A DNA stretch of 7,764 bases from Clostridia bacterium (GTDB lineage: Bacteria; Bacillota; Clostridia; Christensenellales; UBA1242). Below, piece by piece: positions 1 through 5,636 of the stretch; position 1 is the stretch's first letter, and each line of letters begins with the position of its first letter. The notes beneath the pieces are model-generated. The model did not search any database. It was given only the letters and a program-made list of their open reading frames with translations, and had not been told where the DNA came from. A program made the position numbers and the translations under genes. The stretch spans positions 1-7,764 of the forward strand of contig JAFYKO010000016.1 in the NCBI GenBank assembly GCA_017537515.1. Reading direction: 5' to 3'.

Positions 1-74
1 AACAAATCGAAAGTGTTGAAACTGAAGTCCAAAAAATTGAAGTGGAAAATACTGAAAATTCAGAAGAAAAATAA
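1..74 (+). CDS. 3' end of an unidentified gene, acidic C-terminal tail
   Basis: The frame that begins at base 3 is open from the window edge to a TAA at 72-74 and encodes 23 residues. About half of the visible residues are Glu (QIESVETEVQKIEVEN and so on), so this is a charged, probably disordered C-terminal tail. Such tails occur on many unrelated proteins, so no function can be assigned. The terminator at 85-124 lies 10 bases after the stop, which supports this being the real end of a transcribed gene on the + strand. The other two forward frames are less likely: one has an early TGA and one runs on without a stop. Confidence 0.72.
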   Translation, partial: QIESVETEVQKIEVENTENSEEK

Positions 75-84
75 TATTTTCAAT

Positions 85-124
85 CAACCTTTTAGGGGAT
101 GAGCCTCTAAAAGGTTGTTTTTTT
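85..124 (+). terminator. Rho-independent terminator of the upstream gene
   Basis: A 14-bp stem pairs 85-98 (CAACCTTTTAGGGG) with 104-117 (CCTCTAAAAGGTTG), with one G-U pair and a 5-base loop, ATGAG. Seven T residues follow at 118-124. It sits just after the stop codon at 72-74, so it should end transcription of the partial upstream gene and insulate it from rnhA. Confidence 0.93.
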
Positions 125-126
125 GT

Positions 127-211
127 GGAGGGGGACAGGCGGGACGGGCGGGGCCGCAGGGCGACGCAGTCGCCCGCTGTGGCCCACGCCGTCCCGCCGG
201 TTTGCACCTCC
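127..211. repeat. GC-rich imperfect palindrome (REP/MITE-like hairpin)
   Basis: The core, 138-198, folds into one long hairpin. Bases 159-165 pair with 169-175 around a GCA loop, 151-158 with 178-185, 149-150 with 187-188, and 138-147 with 189-198. This gives 27 pairs including one G-U, with only G148, G176, C177 and A186 bulged. Five more pairs are possible further out (GGAGG 127-131 with CCTCC 207-211). By count 68 of 85 bases are G or C, in sharp contrast to the AT-rich surroundings. It starts two bases after the U-tract of the upstream terminator. It resembles a dispersed palindromic element, but only one copy is visible, so a structured RNA or simple genomic island is also possible. Confidence 0.7.
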
Positions 212-263
212 TATCAATCTTATTACATCAATTTTGAATCCGTATATTTGTTATCAAAAAATG

Positions 264-292
264 TTTACTTTTCTAGACAAAAGTGCTATAAT
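264..292 (+). promoter_or_regulatory. rnhA promoter, extended -10
   Basis: The -35 box is TTTACT (264-269), followed by a 17-bp spacer and a consensus -10 TATAAT (287-292). A TGC triplet at 284-286 makes it an extended -10 site. The rnhA ATG starts only 6 bases after the -10, so the expected start of transcription falls on or next to the start codon. Confidence 0.85.
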
Positions 293-298
293 AAAAAA

Positions 299-772
299 AT
301 GAAAGAAATTATTTTATATACAGACGGTGCTTGCTCTTACAACCCAGGCCCTGGCGGTTGGGGATGCGTGCTTATTTATAAAAACACCAAAAAAGAACTC
401 TCGGGAGGGGAGCCCGAAACGACAAACAACCGAATGGAATTGCAAGCAGTTATTTCAGGCCTCGAAGCATTAAAGGAAAAATGCAAGGTGGATATTTTCA
501 CAGACAGTGCATACGTGTGCAACGCATTTCAACAAGATTGGATATCTGGTTGGATAAAGAAAAATTGGAAGAACGCAAAAAAAGACCCCGTCGCAAACAA
601 AGATTTGTGGCTAAGGCTTTTAGACCTTTGCGGTAAGCACAATGTTGTTTGGCATAAGGTGAAAGGGCACGCTGACAACGAACTTAACAACAGATGCGAT
701 GAACTTGCAAGGATGGAAGTTGAAAAGATTTTGAGTGCAAAAAATTCTCAATCCCCCGAACCTATTGAATAA
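299..772 (+). CDS. rnhA: Ribonuclease HI
   Basis: RNase HI cleaves the RNA strand of RNA-DNA hybrids, removing R-loops and Okazaki primer remnants in the cytoplasm. The 157-residue product is close to the usual length of about 155. The catalytic carboxylates are present: D9 in YTDGAC, E47 in NNRMEL, D69 in FTDSAY and D134 in NRCDELA. The conserved H124 (KGHAD) is there too, as is the basic, Trp-rich handle around 81-95 (WISGWIKKNW). This frame is open upstream to base 125, but that extension would translate the GC palindrome and has no similarity to RNase H, so ATG 299 is chosen. No Shine-Dalgarno site precedes 299. The strong promoter at 264-292 would start the mRNA at about 297-301, so translation may be leaderless. 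No terminator is visible before the next promoter at 815. Confidence 0.95.
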   Translation: MKEIILYTDGACSYNPGPGGWGCVLIYKNTKKELSGGEPETTNNRMELQAVISGLEALKEKCKVDIFTDSAYVCNAFQQDWISGWIKKNWKNAKKDPVANKDLWLRLLDLCGKHNVVWHKVKGHADNELNNRCDELARMEVEKILSAKNSQSPEPIE

Positions 773-814
773 GCAAATCCCCGCAAAACAAAGCAAATAT
801 ATTTATGAACCCTA

Positions 815-843
815 TTGACAAAAATGCTTTTTTGTGATAAAAT
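815..843 (+). promoter_or_regulatory. Promoter of the small membrane protein gene
   Basis: A perfect -35 TTGACA (815-820) is followed by a 17-bp spacer and -10 TAAAAT (838-843). TGA at 835-837 supplies the extended -10 dinucleotide. Transcription would start near 850, giving a leader of about 20 bases that contains the GGAGG ribosome site at 858-862. Confidence 0.85.
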
Positions 844-870
844 TTCCCTAGAAAAACGGAGGAATTTTTT

Positions 871-1095
871 ATGTTAATGTTTGTAGACCTTATAACAAGA
901 CTTTCACAAGCAAATGTTATTATTGGAATTATTCTTTGCTCAATTGGGCTTGGGCTTGTGCTTTTGTCAAGAAAATATGTCGGCACTCAACGTGGTGGCA
1001 GAGAAATACAAGAAGACGACAAGGCAATTTTGCTTCTTCGAGCAATGGGGCTTATTATGATTGTCGTTGCAATGATTGTGATGATTATTTACTAA
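871..1095 (+). CDS. Small two-helix membrane protein of unknown function
   Basis: The 74-residue product has two hydrophobic helices, about 14-33 (ANVIIGIILCSIGLGLVLLS) and 55-74 (LLLRAMGLIMIVVAMIVMII). A charged loop at 34-53 (RKYVGTQRGGREIQEDDK) joins them. The basic residues after helix 1 suggest the loop is cytoplasmic and both ends lie outside, by the positive-inside rule. The gene is supported by a consensus promoter and a CGGAGGA ribosome site (857-863) 7 bases before ATG 871. A second ATG at 877 is 13 bases from that site and is less favoured. The C terminus ends within the second helix. I do not recognise a family. It stands alone between rnhA and the tRNA gene, so context gives no function. 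Confidence 0.8.
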   Translation: MLMFVDLITRLSQANVIIGIILCSIGLGLVLLSRKYVGTQRGGREIQEDDKAILLLRAMGLIMIVVAMIVMIIY

Positions 1096-1205
1096 GAAAA
1101 TCATCAAAAATAGGGCAATTAAAGTATTTTTTGAAATAATTTTTTAATTTGAAAAAAGATTTTCCGATAAAAACAAAAAAAATAAATTAAATTTTTGATT
1201 TTTAT

Positions 1206-1234
1206 TTGACAATAACAAATTTTTATGTCATACT
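1206..1234 (+). promoter_or_regulatory. tRNA-Trp promoter
   Basis: The -35 is a perfect TTGACA (1206-1211). After a 17-bp spacer lies -10 CATACT (1229-1234), a 4/6 match, helped by an extended TGT at 1226-1228. Transcription would begin near 1241, leaving a short 5' leader of about 18 bases to be removed by RNase P. Confidence 0.72.
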
Positions 1235-1258
1235 AACAATGTTTAGGATGACAAGTCT

Positions 1259-1332
1259 AGGGGTATAATTAAATGGTATAATGACGGTCTCCAAAACCGT
1301 TCTTGAGAGTTCGATTCTTTCTACCCCTGCCA
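1259..1332 (+). tRNA. tRNA-Trp (anticodon CCA)
   Basis: The cloverleaf closes fully. The acceptor stem pairs AGGGGTA (1259-1265) with TACCCCT (1322-1328). The anticodon stem pairs ACGGT (1284-1288) with ACCGT (1296-1300), around loop CTCCAAA with anticodon CCA at 1291-1293. The T arm is GAGAG/CTTTC (1305-1309 and 1317-1321) around TTCGATT. The discriminator is G1329, as is usual for bacterial tRNA-Trp, and CCA is encoded at 1330-1332. CCA reads UGG, so it decodes Trp in the standard code and is not the UCA anticodon of UGA-reading lineages. It has its own promoter and terminator, so it forms a single-gene unit. Confidence 0.96.
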
Positions 1333-1337
1333 CACAC

Positions 1338-1365
1338 AAAGCACTTTTCAAAAAAGTGTTTTTTT
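1338..1365 (+). terminator. Terminator of the tRNA-Trp gene
   Basis: The stem pairs GCACTTTT (1341-1348) with AAAAGTGT (1352-1359), the outermost pair being G-U, around a CAA loop. A run of seven T residues follows at 1359-1365. It lies 9 bases after the encoded CCA end, so it ends the tRNA transcript before the acyltransferase promoter at 1380. Confidence 0.9.
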
Positions 1366-1379
1366 ATTTGCAAATTTAT

Positions 1380-1408
1380 TTGAGATTTTTGTTTGTTTGT
1401 GTTATAAT
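1380..1408 (+). promoter_or_regulatory. Acyltransferase gene promoter, extended -10
   Basis: The -35 is TTGAGA (1380-1385, 5/6 match), followed by a 17-bp spacer and a perfect -10 TATAAT (1403-1408) preceded by TGT (1400-1402). Transcription would start near 1415, giving a leader of about 20 bases with ribosome site AAGGAA (1425-1430) 5 bases before ATG 1436. Confidence 0.87.
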
Positions 1409-1435
1409 TAAGAGTATCTTACATAAGGAAGAATT

Positions 1436-2179
1436 ATGAAATTTTTTAAAAAAGTTGGCACTTGTATTGCAAAATTTTTCCATAATATTGTTTATTATAC
1501 CGCATACGTTTTTTGCAAGATATTTATGCGTTGCAAGGTTATAGGGAAAGAGAATATCAACAAAGAGGATGAAGCAAGGGTTTTTGTTGCGAATCATATG
1601 CAGTTGTACGGGCCTGTTACTATGCACTTGCGTTGCCCTGTCAAAAAAGCACTTTGGGTGCATAAAAGCTTAATGGAAAAAGATGAAGTCGAAAAACAAC
1701 TTGGTTATGGCTTTGTTGAAGAGCAGTTTAAATGGATACCAAAATTTATTAAAAGAGGCATTGTTAAAATCTTAAAACATCTTGTTGTGTATGTTCTCAC
1801 TCGCAAAGTAAATGGCATTGCGATTGACAGGCACGACACAAGGGCATTAGTAACAACCTTTCAGCAGAGTTTGGAGAAAATGGAAAAAGGCGACACAATA
1901 GTTATTTTCCCAGAAGTGGATTATCCAGACGAGGGACTTGGCGAAATATTCCCAGGCTTTACATCTCTCGCAAAATACGTTCATAAAAAAACTGGAAAGA
2001 TAACAAGTTTTTATCCCGTTTATATAAATCAAAAACAAAAGAGGATGTATATTGGCGAGGCGATTAAATTTAATCCCGACAATCCAAATTACAGTGAAGA
2101 AGTGGTTGAATATTTGATAACCGAAATAAACAAAATGAGTCAAATAAAAAAAACAAATAAAAAACAAAAAAAGGCATAA
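1436..2179 (+). CDS. PlsC-like lysophospholipid acyltransferase homologue with atypical motif I
   Basis: The 247-residue product has the order of motifs of the PlsC/LPLAT family, whose members transfer acyl groups to lysophosphatidic acid or similar acceptors at the inner membrane. Motif I is ANHMQLYGP (52-60). Motif II is NGIAIDR (126-132). Motif III is VIFPEVDYPDEG (156-167), and motif IV is FYPVYI (192-197). Two key positions differ from the classical family: HX4D reads H54-X4-G59, so the catalytic-dyad Asp is missing, and FPEG reads FPEV. Variants reading NHxxxxGP occur, as far as I recall, in other clostridial homologues, so this may be a subfamily rather than a decayed gene. The N terminus (1-31) is basic and aromatic and suits membrane association; the tail is Lys-rich (KKTNKKQKKA). 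ATG 1436 is set by AAGGAA 5 bases upstream. It is a single-gene unit with its own promoter, and its stop lies in the shared terminator. Confidence 0.83.
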   Translation: MKFFKKVGTCIAKFFHNIVYYTAYVFCKIFMRCKVIGKENINKEDEARVFVANHMQLYGPVTMHLRCPVKKALWVHKSLMEKDEVEKQLGYGFVEEQFKWIPKFIKRGIVKILKHLVVYVLTRKVNGIAIDRHDTRALVTTFQQSLEKMEKGDTIVIFPEVDYPDEGLGEIFPGFTSLAKYVHKKTGKITSFYPVYINQKQKRMYIGEAIKFNPDNPNYSEEVVEYLITEINKMSQIKKTNKKQKKA

Positions 2180-2209
2180 AAAAACAGCAATTATGCTATT
2201 TTTTTATGC
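2174..2209. terminator. Bidirectional terminator between convergent genes
   Basis: A 16-position stem pairs 2174-2189 with 2194-2209 around loop ATTA, with one C-A mismatch (2185/2198). Seven A residues on the left arm and seven T residues on the right arm supply a U-tract in either direction. It serves the acyltransferase gene on the + strand and the ABC transporter operon on the minus strand. The stop codons of both genes (2177-2179 and the complement of 2204-2206) lie inside the stem. Confidence 0.88.
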
Positions 2210-3982
2210 AATGTCTCTTTTATTGAAAATGATTTTTGTTGCTGTTTGCACTGCAAAGATTATGCCAAGAAGAACAAGCGTGCTTACCACAAAATTTGCA
2301 CCGGTTGTTATATTTATTGCCAAAAATCCGTTGCTTGCACTTGCATTGCCAAGATACTTAAATAAATCTAAGTGTGCAAATGGGGTGTAGATTAGCCACG
2401 AGCTTGCACTTGCGATTGCGTTGAAGAGTACGCCGAAGAAGTATATTAGGAAAGTAGCAAACAATGCAAATGTGCTTGAACGGAAAATGGTTGAAAGAAG
2501 GAATGCGATGGAGATGTAGAAAATTATGTTAAGGGCGAGGCTTGCGAGGTAAATCAAAAACACTACAAAATCGGGCAAGGTGAGAACTGTGTCGGCGTTG
2601 AACACAAGGATATGAGAAGTGAATGTAAATCCATTCATTGCAATTCCAATCGCGAGGCTGGCAATACTTACAAACAGCAGGAATATTCCCATAAATTGAT
2701 AGCACGCAAGGTGTTTACCAGAAATTAATTTTCGCCTTGTGTAAGGGCGTGTGGCAACCATTTTGATTGTTCCGTTTTGGAATTCTCCAGATGTGATTGA
2801 AACCGCAAAGAACATACAGAAAATGGCTATTATTATACCCAAAATCTGCACTGCATAAAAGGCGAAGTCGTATGCGGATGGTTCAGCTCCGGATAAAACG
2901 CCAAAGTTGAGGTTTGTGCGGTATTCTCCGTGGAACATTTCTTTGTCAAGAAGATGTTGGTTAAGCGTGATTTGTTCGTTTATGTTGTATAGATTGTAAT
3001 TTGAAAACCCTATGTACTTTTTAAGTTCGGCGTTTGAATAGTCCCCCGCTTTTTCTAGGTTAAACGAGTTTTGCATAAGGCTAATGGCGATGTAGGTTGC
3101 ATTTTTGTATTCGGTAATAAGTTTGTTGAGTTCGGTTTTGTCGGCTTTTTCTGTGCTTGCCCCGTTTATGTGTGCAAAGTTTTCAATTTTTTCGAAAAGG
3201 TTTGTGAGAAGTGTGTCAGAACCTTCTTGGTATTTAATATTGTCGTAATAATCAGTTGTTATTTTGGTTATTGTTTCACTTGGGATAGTTATCTTTTTGA
3301 ATCCTTCGATTTTTGAAATTGTAGGTGAAAGATTGAAACTTGTGCGAAGGTTTTCGGAGGTTTCAACTATTTGTTCGTTGCTTAGTGTTTCAATATTTAC
3401 GGGGATTGCACTGGCGAGATTTAAAAACACAGTCTCAATTTCATTAATCTCAGATGTGGTTGCGTAATAATCTATATTATTGAGGTGCGAAAGCCCTGCA
3501 CAGTAGTTGTAAACCCTTAGTGCTTGATTCCTGATAGATTCGTTTGTTGCTTCAAGGACGTTGTTAAGAGCTGTTCTGTTTGTGGTTGTTGGAGAATTAA
3601 TGAATGCATACAATATCTCAGGCAAAGAGTTTGCGTTGCCGGTTGTGAGAAGGGCATTCACGCTTTTTGCAGAGTCAAGAAGATTTTGGTGTTCGCTTTC
3701 AGAAGTTGAGAAAGCTTGAATGTCTTGATAAACTGAGTTAAGTGCGGTTTCGAGTTGGTGCTTAGAGTCCGTTGCTGTTGTGCTTGAATTGAATATCGCA
3801 AACGCCTCACTTACACTTCCAGTTGGTGTGCCAAAGTTTGTGAGGTTGTCAGATTTGGATTGAGGGTTGAACGTAAATGCTGTTATGACAAGTGCGAGTG
3901 CCAAAAATGCAGTCATAATATATATGGCTGGTCTGTGCAATAATTTGCCAAGTTCGGCGTTTGCAAGTCTGAAAATTTTCAT
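2204..3982 (-). CDS. ABC-2 type transporter permease with large extracytoplasmic domain
   Basis: This 592-residue membrane subunit pairs with the ATPase encoded just upstream. About six helices are visible: 18-38, 372-396, 425-447, 469-496, 503-525 and 562-582. Helices 1 and 2 are separated by some 330 hydrophilic residues (about 40-371), rich in Ser, Thr and Asn with predicted helical stretches, which should face outside. Between helices 2 and 3 is a typical ABC-2 cytoplasmic motif, GEFQNGTIKMVATRPYTRR (399-417), of the kind that contacts the ATPase. The fold and gene pairing are those of export or ABC-2 systems (BcrB/NatB-like), but the substrate cannot be read from sequence. ATG 3982 is supported by an AGAGGT ribosome site about 8 bases upstream, 21 bases after the ATPase stop. 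The long external domain is larger than in minimal BcrB-type permeases and may bind substrate or a partner. Transcription ends at the shared terminator. Confidence 0.88.
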   Translation of the reverse strand: MKIFRLANAELGKLLHRPAIYIMTAFLALALVITAFTFNPQSKSDNLTNFGTPTGSVSEAFAIFNSSTTATDSKHQLETALNSVYQDIQAFSTSESEHQNLLDSAKSVNALLTTGNANSLPEILYAFINSPTTTNRTALNNVLEATNESIRNQALRVYNYCAGLSHLNNIDYYATTSEINEIETVFLNLASAIPVNIETLSNEQIVETSENLRTSFNLSPTISKIEGFKKITIPSETITKITTDYYDNIKYQEGSDTLLTNLFEKIENFAHINGASTEKADKTELNKLITEYKNATYIAISLMQNSFNLEKAGDYSNAELKKYIGFSNYNLYNINEQITLNQHLLDKEMFHGEYRTNLNFGVLSGAEPSAYDFAFYAVQILGIIIAIFCMFFAVSITSGEFQNGTIKMVATRPYTRRKLISGKHLACYQFMGIFLLFVSIASLAIGIAMNGFTFTSHILVFNADTVLTLPDFVVFLIYLASLALNIIFYISIAFLLSTIFRSSTFALFATFLIYFFGVLFNAIASASSWLIYTPFAHLDLFKYLGNASASNGFLAINITTGANFVVSTLVLLGIIFAVQTATKIIFNKRDIA

Positions 3983-4003
3983 TTTTTTAAACCTCTTTTT
4001 TTA

Positions 4004-4948
4004 TTATACAGCGTTGTCAGTGCCTATTACATCAAGATAAATATCTTCAAGTGAATAGTTTATTTCGCTTACTGAATAGATTGGTATTTTGTTGTGAGTT
4101 AGTTCGACTATAATATTCGGCAACTGCTTTTCTGTGGTTTCGAAAAGCACTTTATCTCCGGCAATGCGGGCTTTTGTGTTGAATTTGTCTTGAATAATCA
4201 TTCCCGCAAAGTTTGGTTTTGATGTGCGAATAAAATGCGTGCCAAACCTGTTGCAAGATTTTTTTATTTCGTCGATTGTTTTTGTTTCAACGATTTTGCC
4301 TTTATCAATAATACAAATGGTGTCGCAAAGGCTTTCCATTATGGCGAGAATATGCGAAGAAATCATAATCGAAACGCCTTTTTGTTTGGCAAGACGAACA
4401 AGGAAGTTTTTTATCTCTCGAATTCCGTTTGCGTCGAGTCCGTTTGTTGGTTCGTCCAAAATAAGCAGTTTTGGATTGTGGAGAAGGGATTGAGCAATTC
4501 CGAGACGCTGTTTCATCCCTAGTGAATAATTCTGCACCTTTTCGTGAAGTCTGCCCGTAAGCCCTACAAGGTTTGCAATTTCAATAATCCTCGAGCGTTT
4601 GTAACTTCCCGAAAGCTTGGCAAAATATTTGAGGTTTTGAAAGCCTGTGAGGTAAGGATAAAAAAGCGGGGTTTCAATCATAGAGCCAACTTGTGCGATG
4701 CATTTTTCGAAGTTGTTTGAAAGACGCTTGCCGTCAATAAATACATCACCGCTTGTGGCTTCCGCAAGCCCGGTGATAATTTTCATTGTTGTGCTTTTCC
4801 CGGCACCATTTGCACCCACAAAGCCAAAAATTTCACCTTTTTTGATTGAAAAATTTATGCGGTCAATAGCATTTCTTGACCCGTATTGCTTTGTGAGATT
4901 GACAACTCTTAAAACACTTTTTTCATTTTTCTCTGTTTTTTTCTCCAT
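4004..4948 (-). CDS. ABC transporter ATP-binding protein (BcrA/ABC-2 export type)
   Basis: This 314-residue ATPase powers the transporter with the adjacent permease at the inner face of the membrane. All nucleotide-site motifs are intact: Walker A GANGAGKST (45-53), signature YSLGMKQR (141-148), Walker B LLILDEP (161-167), D-loop NGLD (169-172) and switch H199 in SSH. The segment VGSMIETPLFYPYLTGFQNL (87-106) matches the form seen in bacitracin and lantibiotic export ATPases, where the Q-loop region reads IGALIE.P.LY. The C-terminal 95 or so residues form the accessory domain usual in this group and end with the common SLEDIYLDVIG motif. ATG 4948 has a GGGAGGT ribosome site (complement of 4953-4959), 15 bases after the DUF4364-like stop, so the genes are in one operon. 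Peptide or drug export or resistance is plausible but not shown. Confidence 0.93.
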   Translation of the reverse strand: MEKKTEKNEKSVLRVVNLTKQYGSRNAIDRINFSIKKGEIFGFVGANGAGKSTTMKIITGLAEATSGDVFIDGKRLSNNFEKCIAQVGSMIETPLFYPYLTGFQNLKYFAKLSGSYKRSRIIEIANLVGLTGRLHEKVQNYSLGMKQRLGIAQSLLHNPKLLILDEPTNGLDANGIREIKNFLVRLAKQKGVSIMISSHILAIMESLCDTICIIDKGKIVETKTIDEIKKSCNRFGTHFIRTSKPNFAGMIIQDKFNTKARIAGDKVLFETTEKQLPNIIVELTHNKIPIYSVSEINYSLEDIYLDVIGTDNAV

Positions 4949-4963
4949 TTTTACCTCCCTTTC

Positions 4964-5506
4964 TTAGTCCTCATCAAAATTTAAAAGACTTTCATAAACT
5001 TGTTCGTAAACAAGATGTGCGTCCTCACGCCATTTTTTACAAGCTTCAATGGCTTGTTGTCTGGAAGGTGTGTTGATTTTGATTTCAAAAGTTGGATAGT
5101 TTTGGTTGTTTGAGCGGATTTTTAATATCAAAAGATAAGAGCCATCGTTGTTGCGGTAATAATCTGCAATATACTCCTGAGACTTTTTGAAGTGTAGGCG
5201 GTTGGCTTTTATGTATTCAATAATTTGCTCACGAAGGCTTTGATTTATCTTTTGATAAAAATGTTCAAGGCAGTTTTGGCCCTCGATTGAAATACGATAA
5301 CTATCCTCTGCATCGTCCGCTTTTGTGCAGTAAATAAGATTGGCTTCCAATAATTGAAAAAGCACATCTTTGCATTCCATATAGTTTATCCAGTCGTTTT
5401 GATTGGTGCAAATGTCGATAATTGTGGTCTCGGTTAGGGGCATTTCCATTTTTTCCATAACAAAAAGCAGGATAAGTTTGCTTATAAATGAGTCTTGAAA
5501 ATCCAT
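4964..5506 (-). CDS. DUF4364-like winged-helix protein, first gene of the ABC operon
   Basis: The 180-residue product opens with ISKLILLFVMEKMEMPLTETTI and continues through IEGQNCLEHF. This matches my memory of the DUF4364 family of Firmicutes, whose N-terminal half (here about 8-90) is predicted to be a winged helix. Residues 105-175 form an alpha/beta part (YLLILKIRSNNQNYPTFEIKI) followed by a helix with KKWREDAHLVYEQVYESLL. The biochemical role of the family is not established; DNA binding is inferred from the fold. It is the promoter-proximal gene and lies 15 bases ahead of the ATPase, so it may regulate or assist the transporter. ATG 5506 is chosen because the family pattern begins about 8 residues later. 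No ribosome site precedes it, and the promoter at 5517-5545 leaves a leader of about 4 bases, suggesting leaderless translation. The next ATG (residue 17) lies inside the conserved helix and also lacks a ribosome site. Confidence 0.8.
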   Translation of the reverse strand: MDFQDSFISKLILLFVMEKMEMPLTETTIIDICTNQNDWINYMECKDVLFQLLEANLIYCTKADDAEDSYRISIEGQNCLEHFYQKINQSLREQIIEYIKANRLHFKKSQEYIADYYRNNDGSYLLILKIRSNNQNYPTFEIKINTPSRQQAIEACKKWREDAHLVYEQVYESLLNFDED

Positions 5507-5516
5507 AATTATATAT

Positions 5517-5545
5517 AATATAACATTTTTTAGACAAAAAGTAAA
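5517..5545 (-). promoter_or_regulatory. ABC operon promoter, extended -10
   Basis: Read on the minus strand, -35 TTTACT (5545-5540) is followed by a 17-bp spacer and -10 TATATT (5522-5517), with TGT at 5525-5523 giving an extended -10. The -35 is identical to that of rnhA. Transcription would start near 5510, about 4 bases before ATG 5506. An alternative -10, TATAAT at 5513-5508 with TTGTCT 18 bp upstream, would start inside the gene and is less likely. Confidence 0.72.
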
Positions 5546-5604
5546 GAGACAAATATAATTTTTCTTAAAATATTGAAAAAATATTTTCTTTTTTACAAAT
5601 TATG

Positions 5605-5613
5605 TGCTATAAT
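5605..5613 (+). promoter_or_regulatory. Extended -10 promoter of the acidic-protein gene
   Basis: TGC plus a perfect -10 TATAAT (5608-5613) forms TGCTATAAT, the same nine bases seen ahead of rnhA. The -35 region at 17-bp spacing (5585-5590, TTTCTT) is poor, so the site would rely on the extended -10. Transcription would start near 5620, just ahead of the ribosome site TAGGAGA (5621-5627), which is 9 bases from ATG 5637. Confidence 0.75.
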
Positions 5614-5636
5614 TCAAATATAGGAGATAAAAATAT

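Noticed and set aside
125..298. A 58-residue N-terminal extension of RNase HI from GTG 125
   Set aside because: The extension translates the GC palindrome and AT-rich promoter DNA, is absent from the family, and would place the promoter inside the gene. The protein from ATG 299 already has standard length and catalytic positions.
1096..1205. T-rich segment after the small membrane gene as a terminator
   Set aside because: Runs of T and A occur, but no stem with adequate pairing precedes a T-tract; the weak complementarity looks like AT-rich chance.
1376..1663. 95-codon minus-strand frame over the acyltransferase start
   Set aside because: It lies across the promoter and 5' end of a well-supported + strand gene, and its product shows no recognisable pattern.
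4003..4031. Internal minus-strand promoter (TATAAT at 4008-4003) ahead of the permease gene
   Set aside because: The -10 overlaps the ATPase stop region, and no acceptable -35 exists at 16 to 18 bp spacing (best match about 2/6). Operon transcription explains permease expression.
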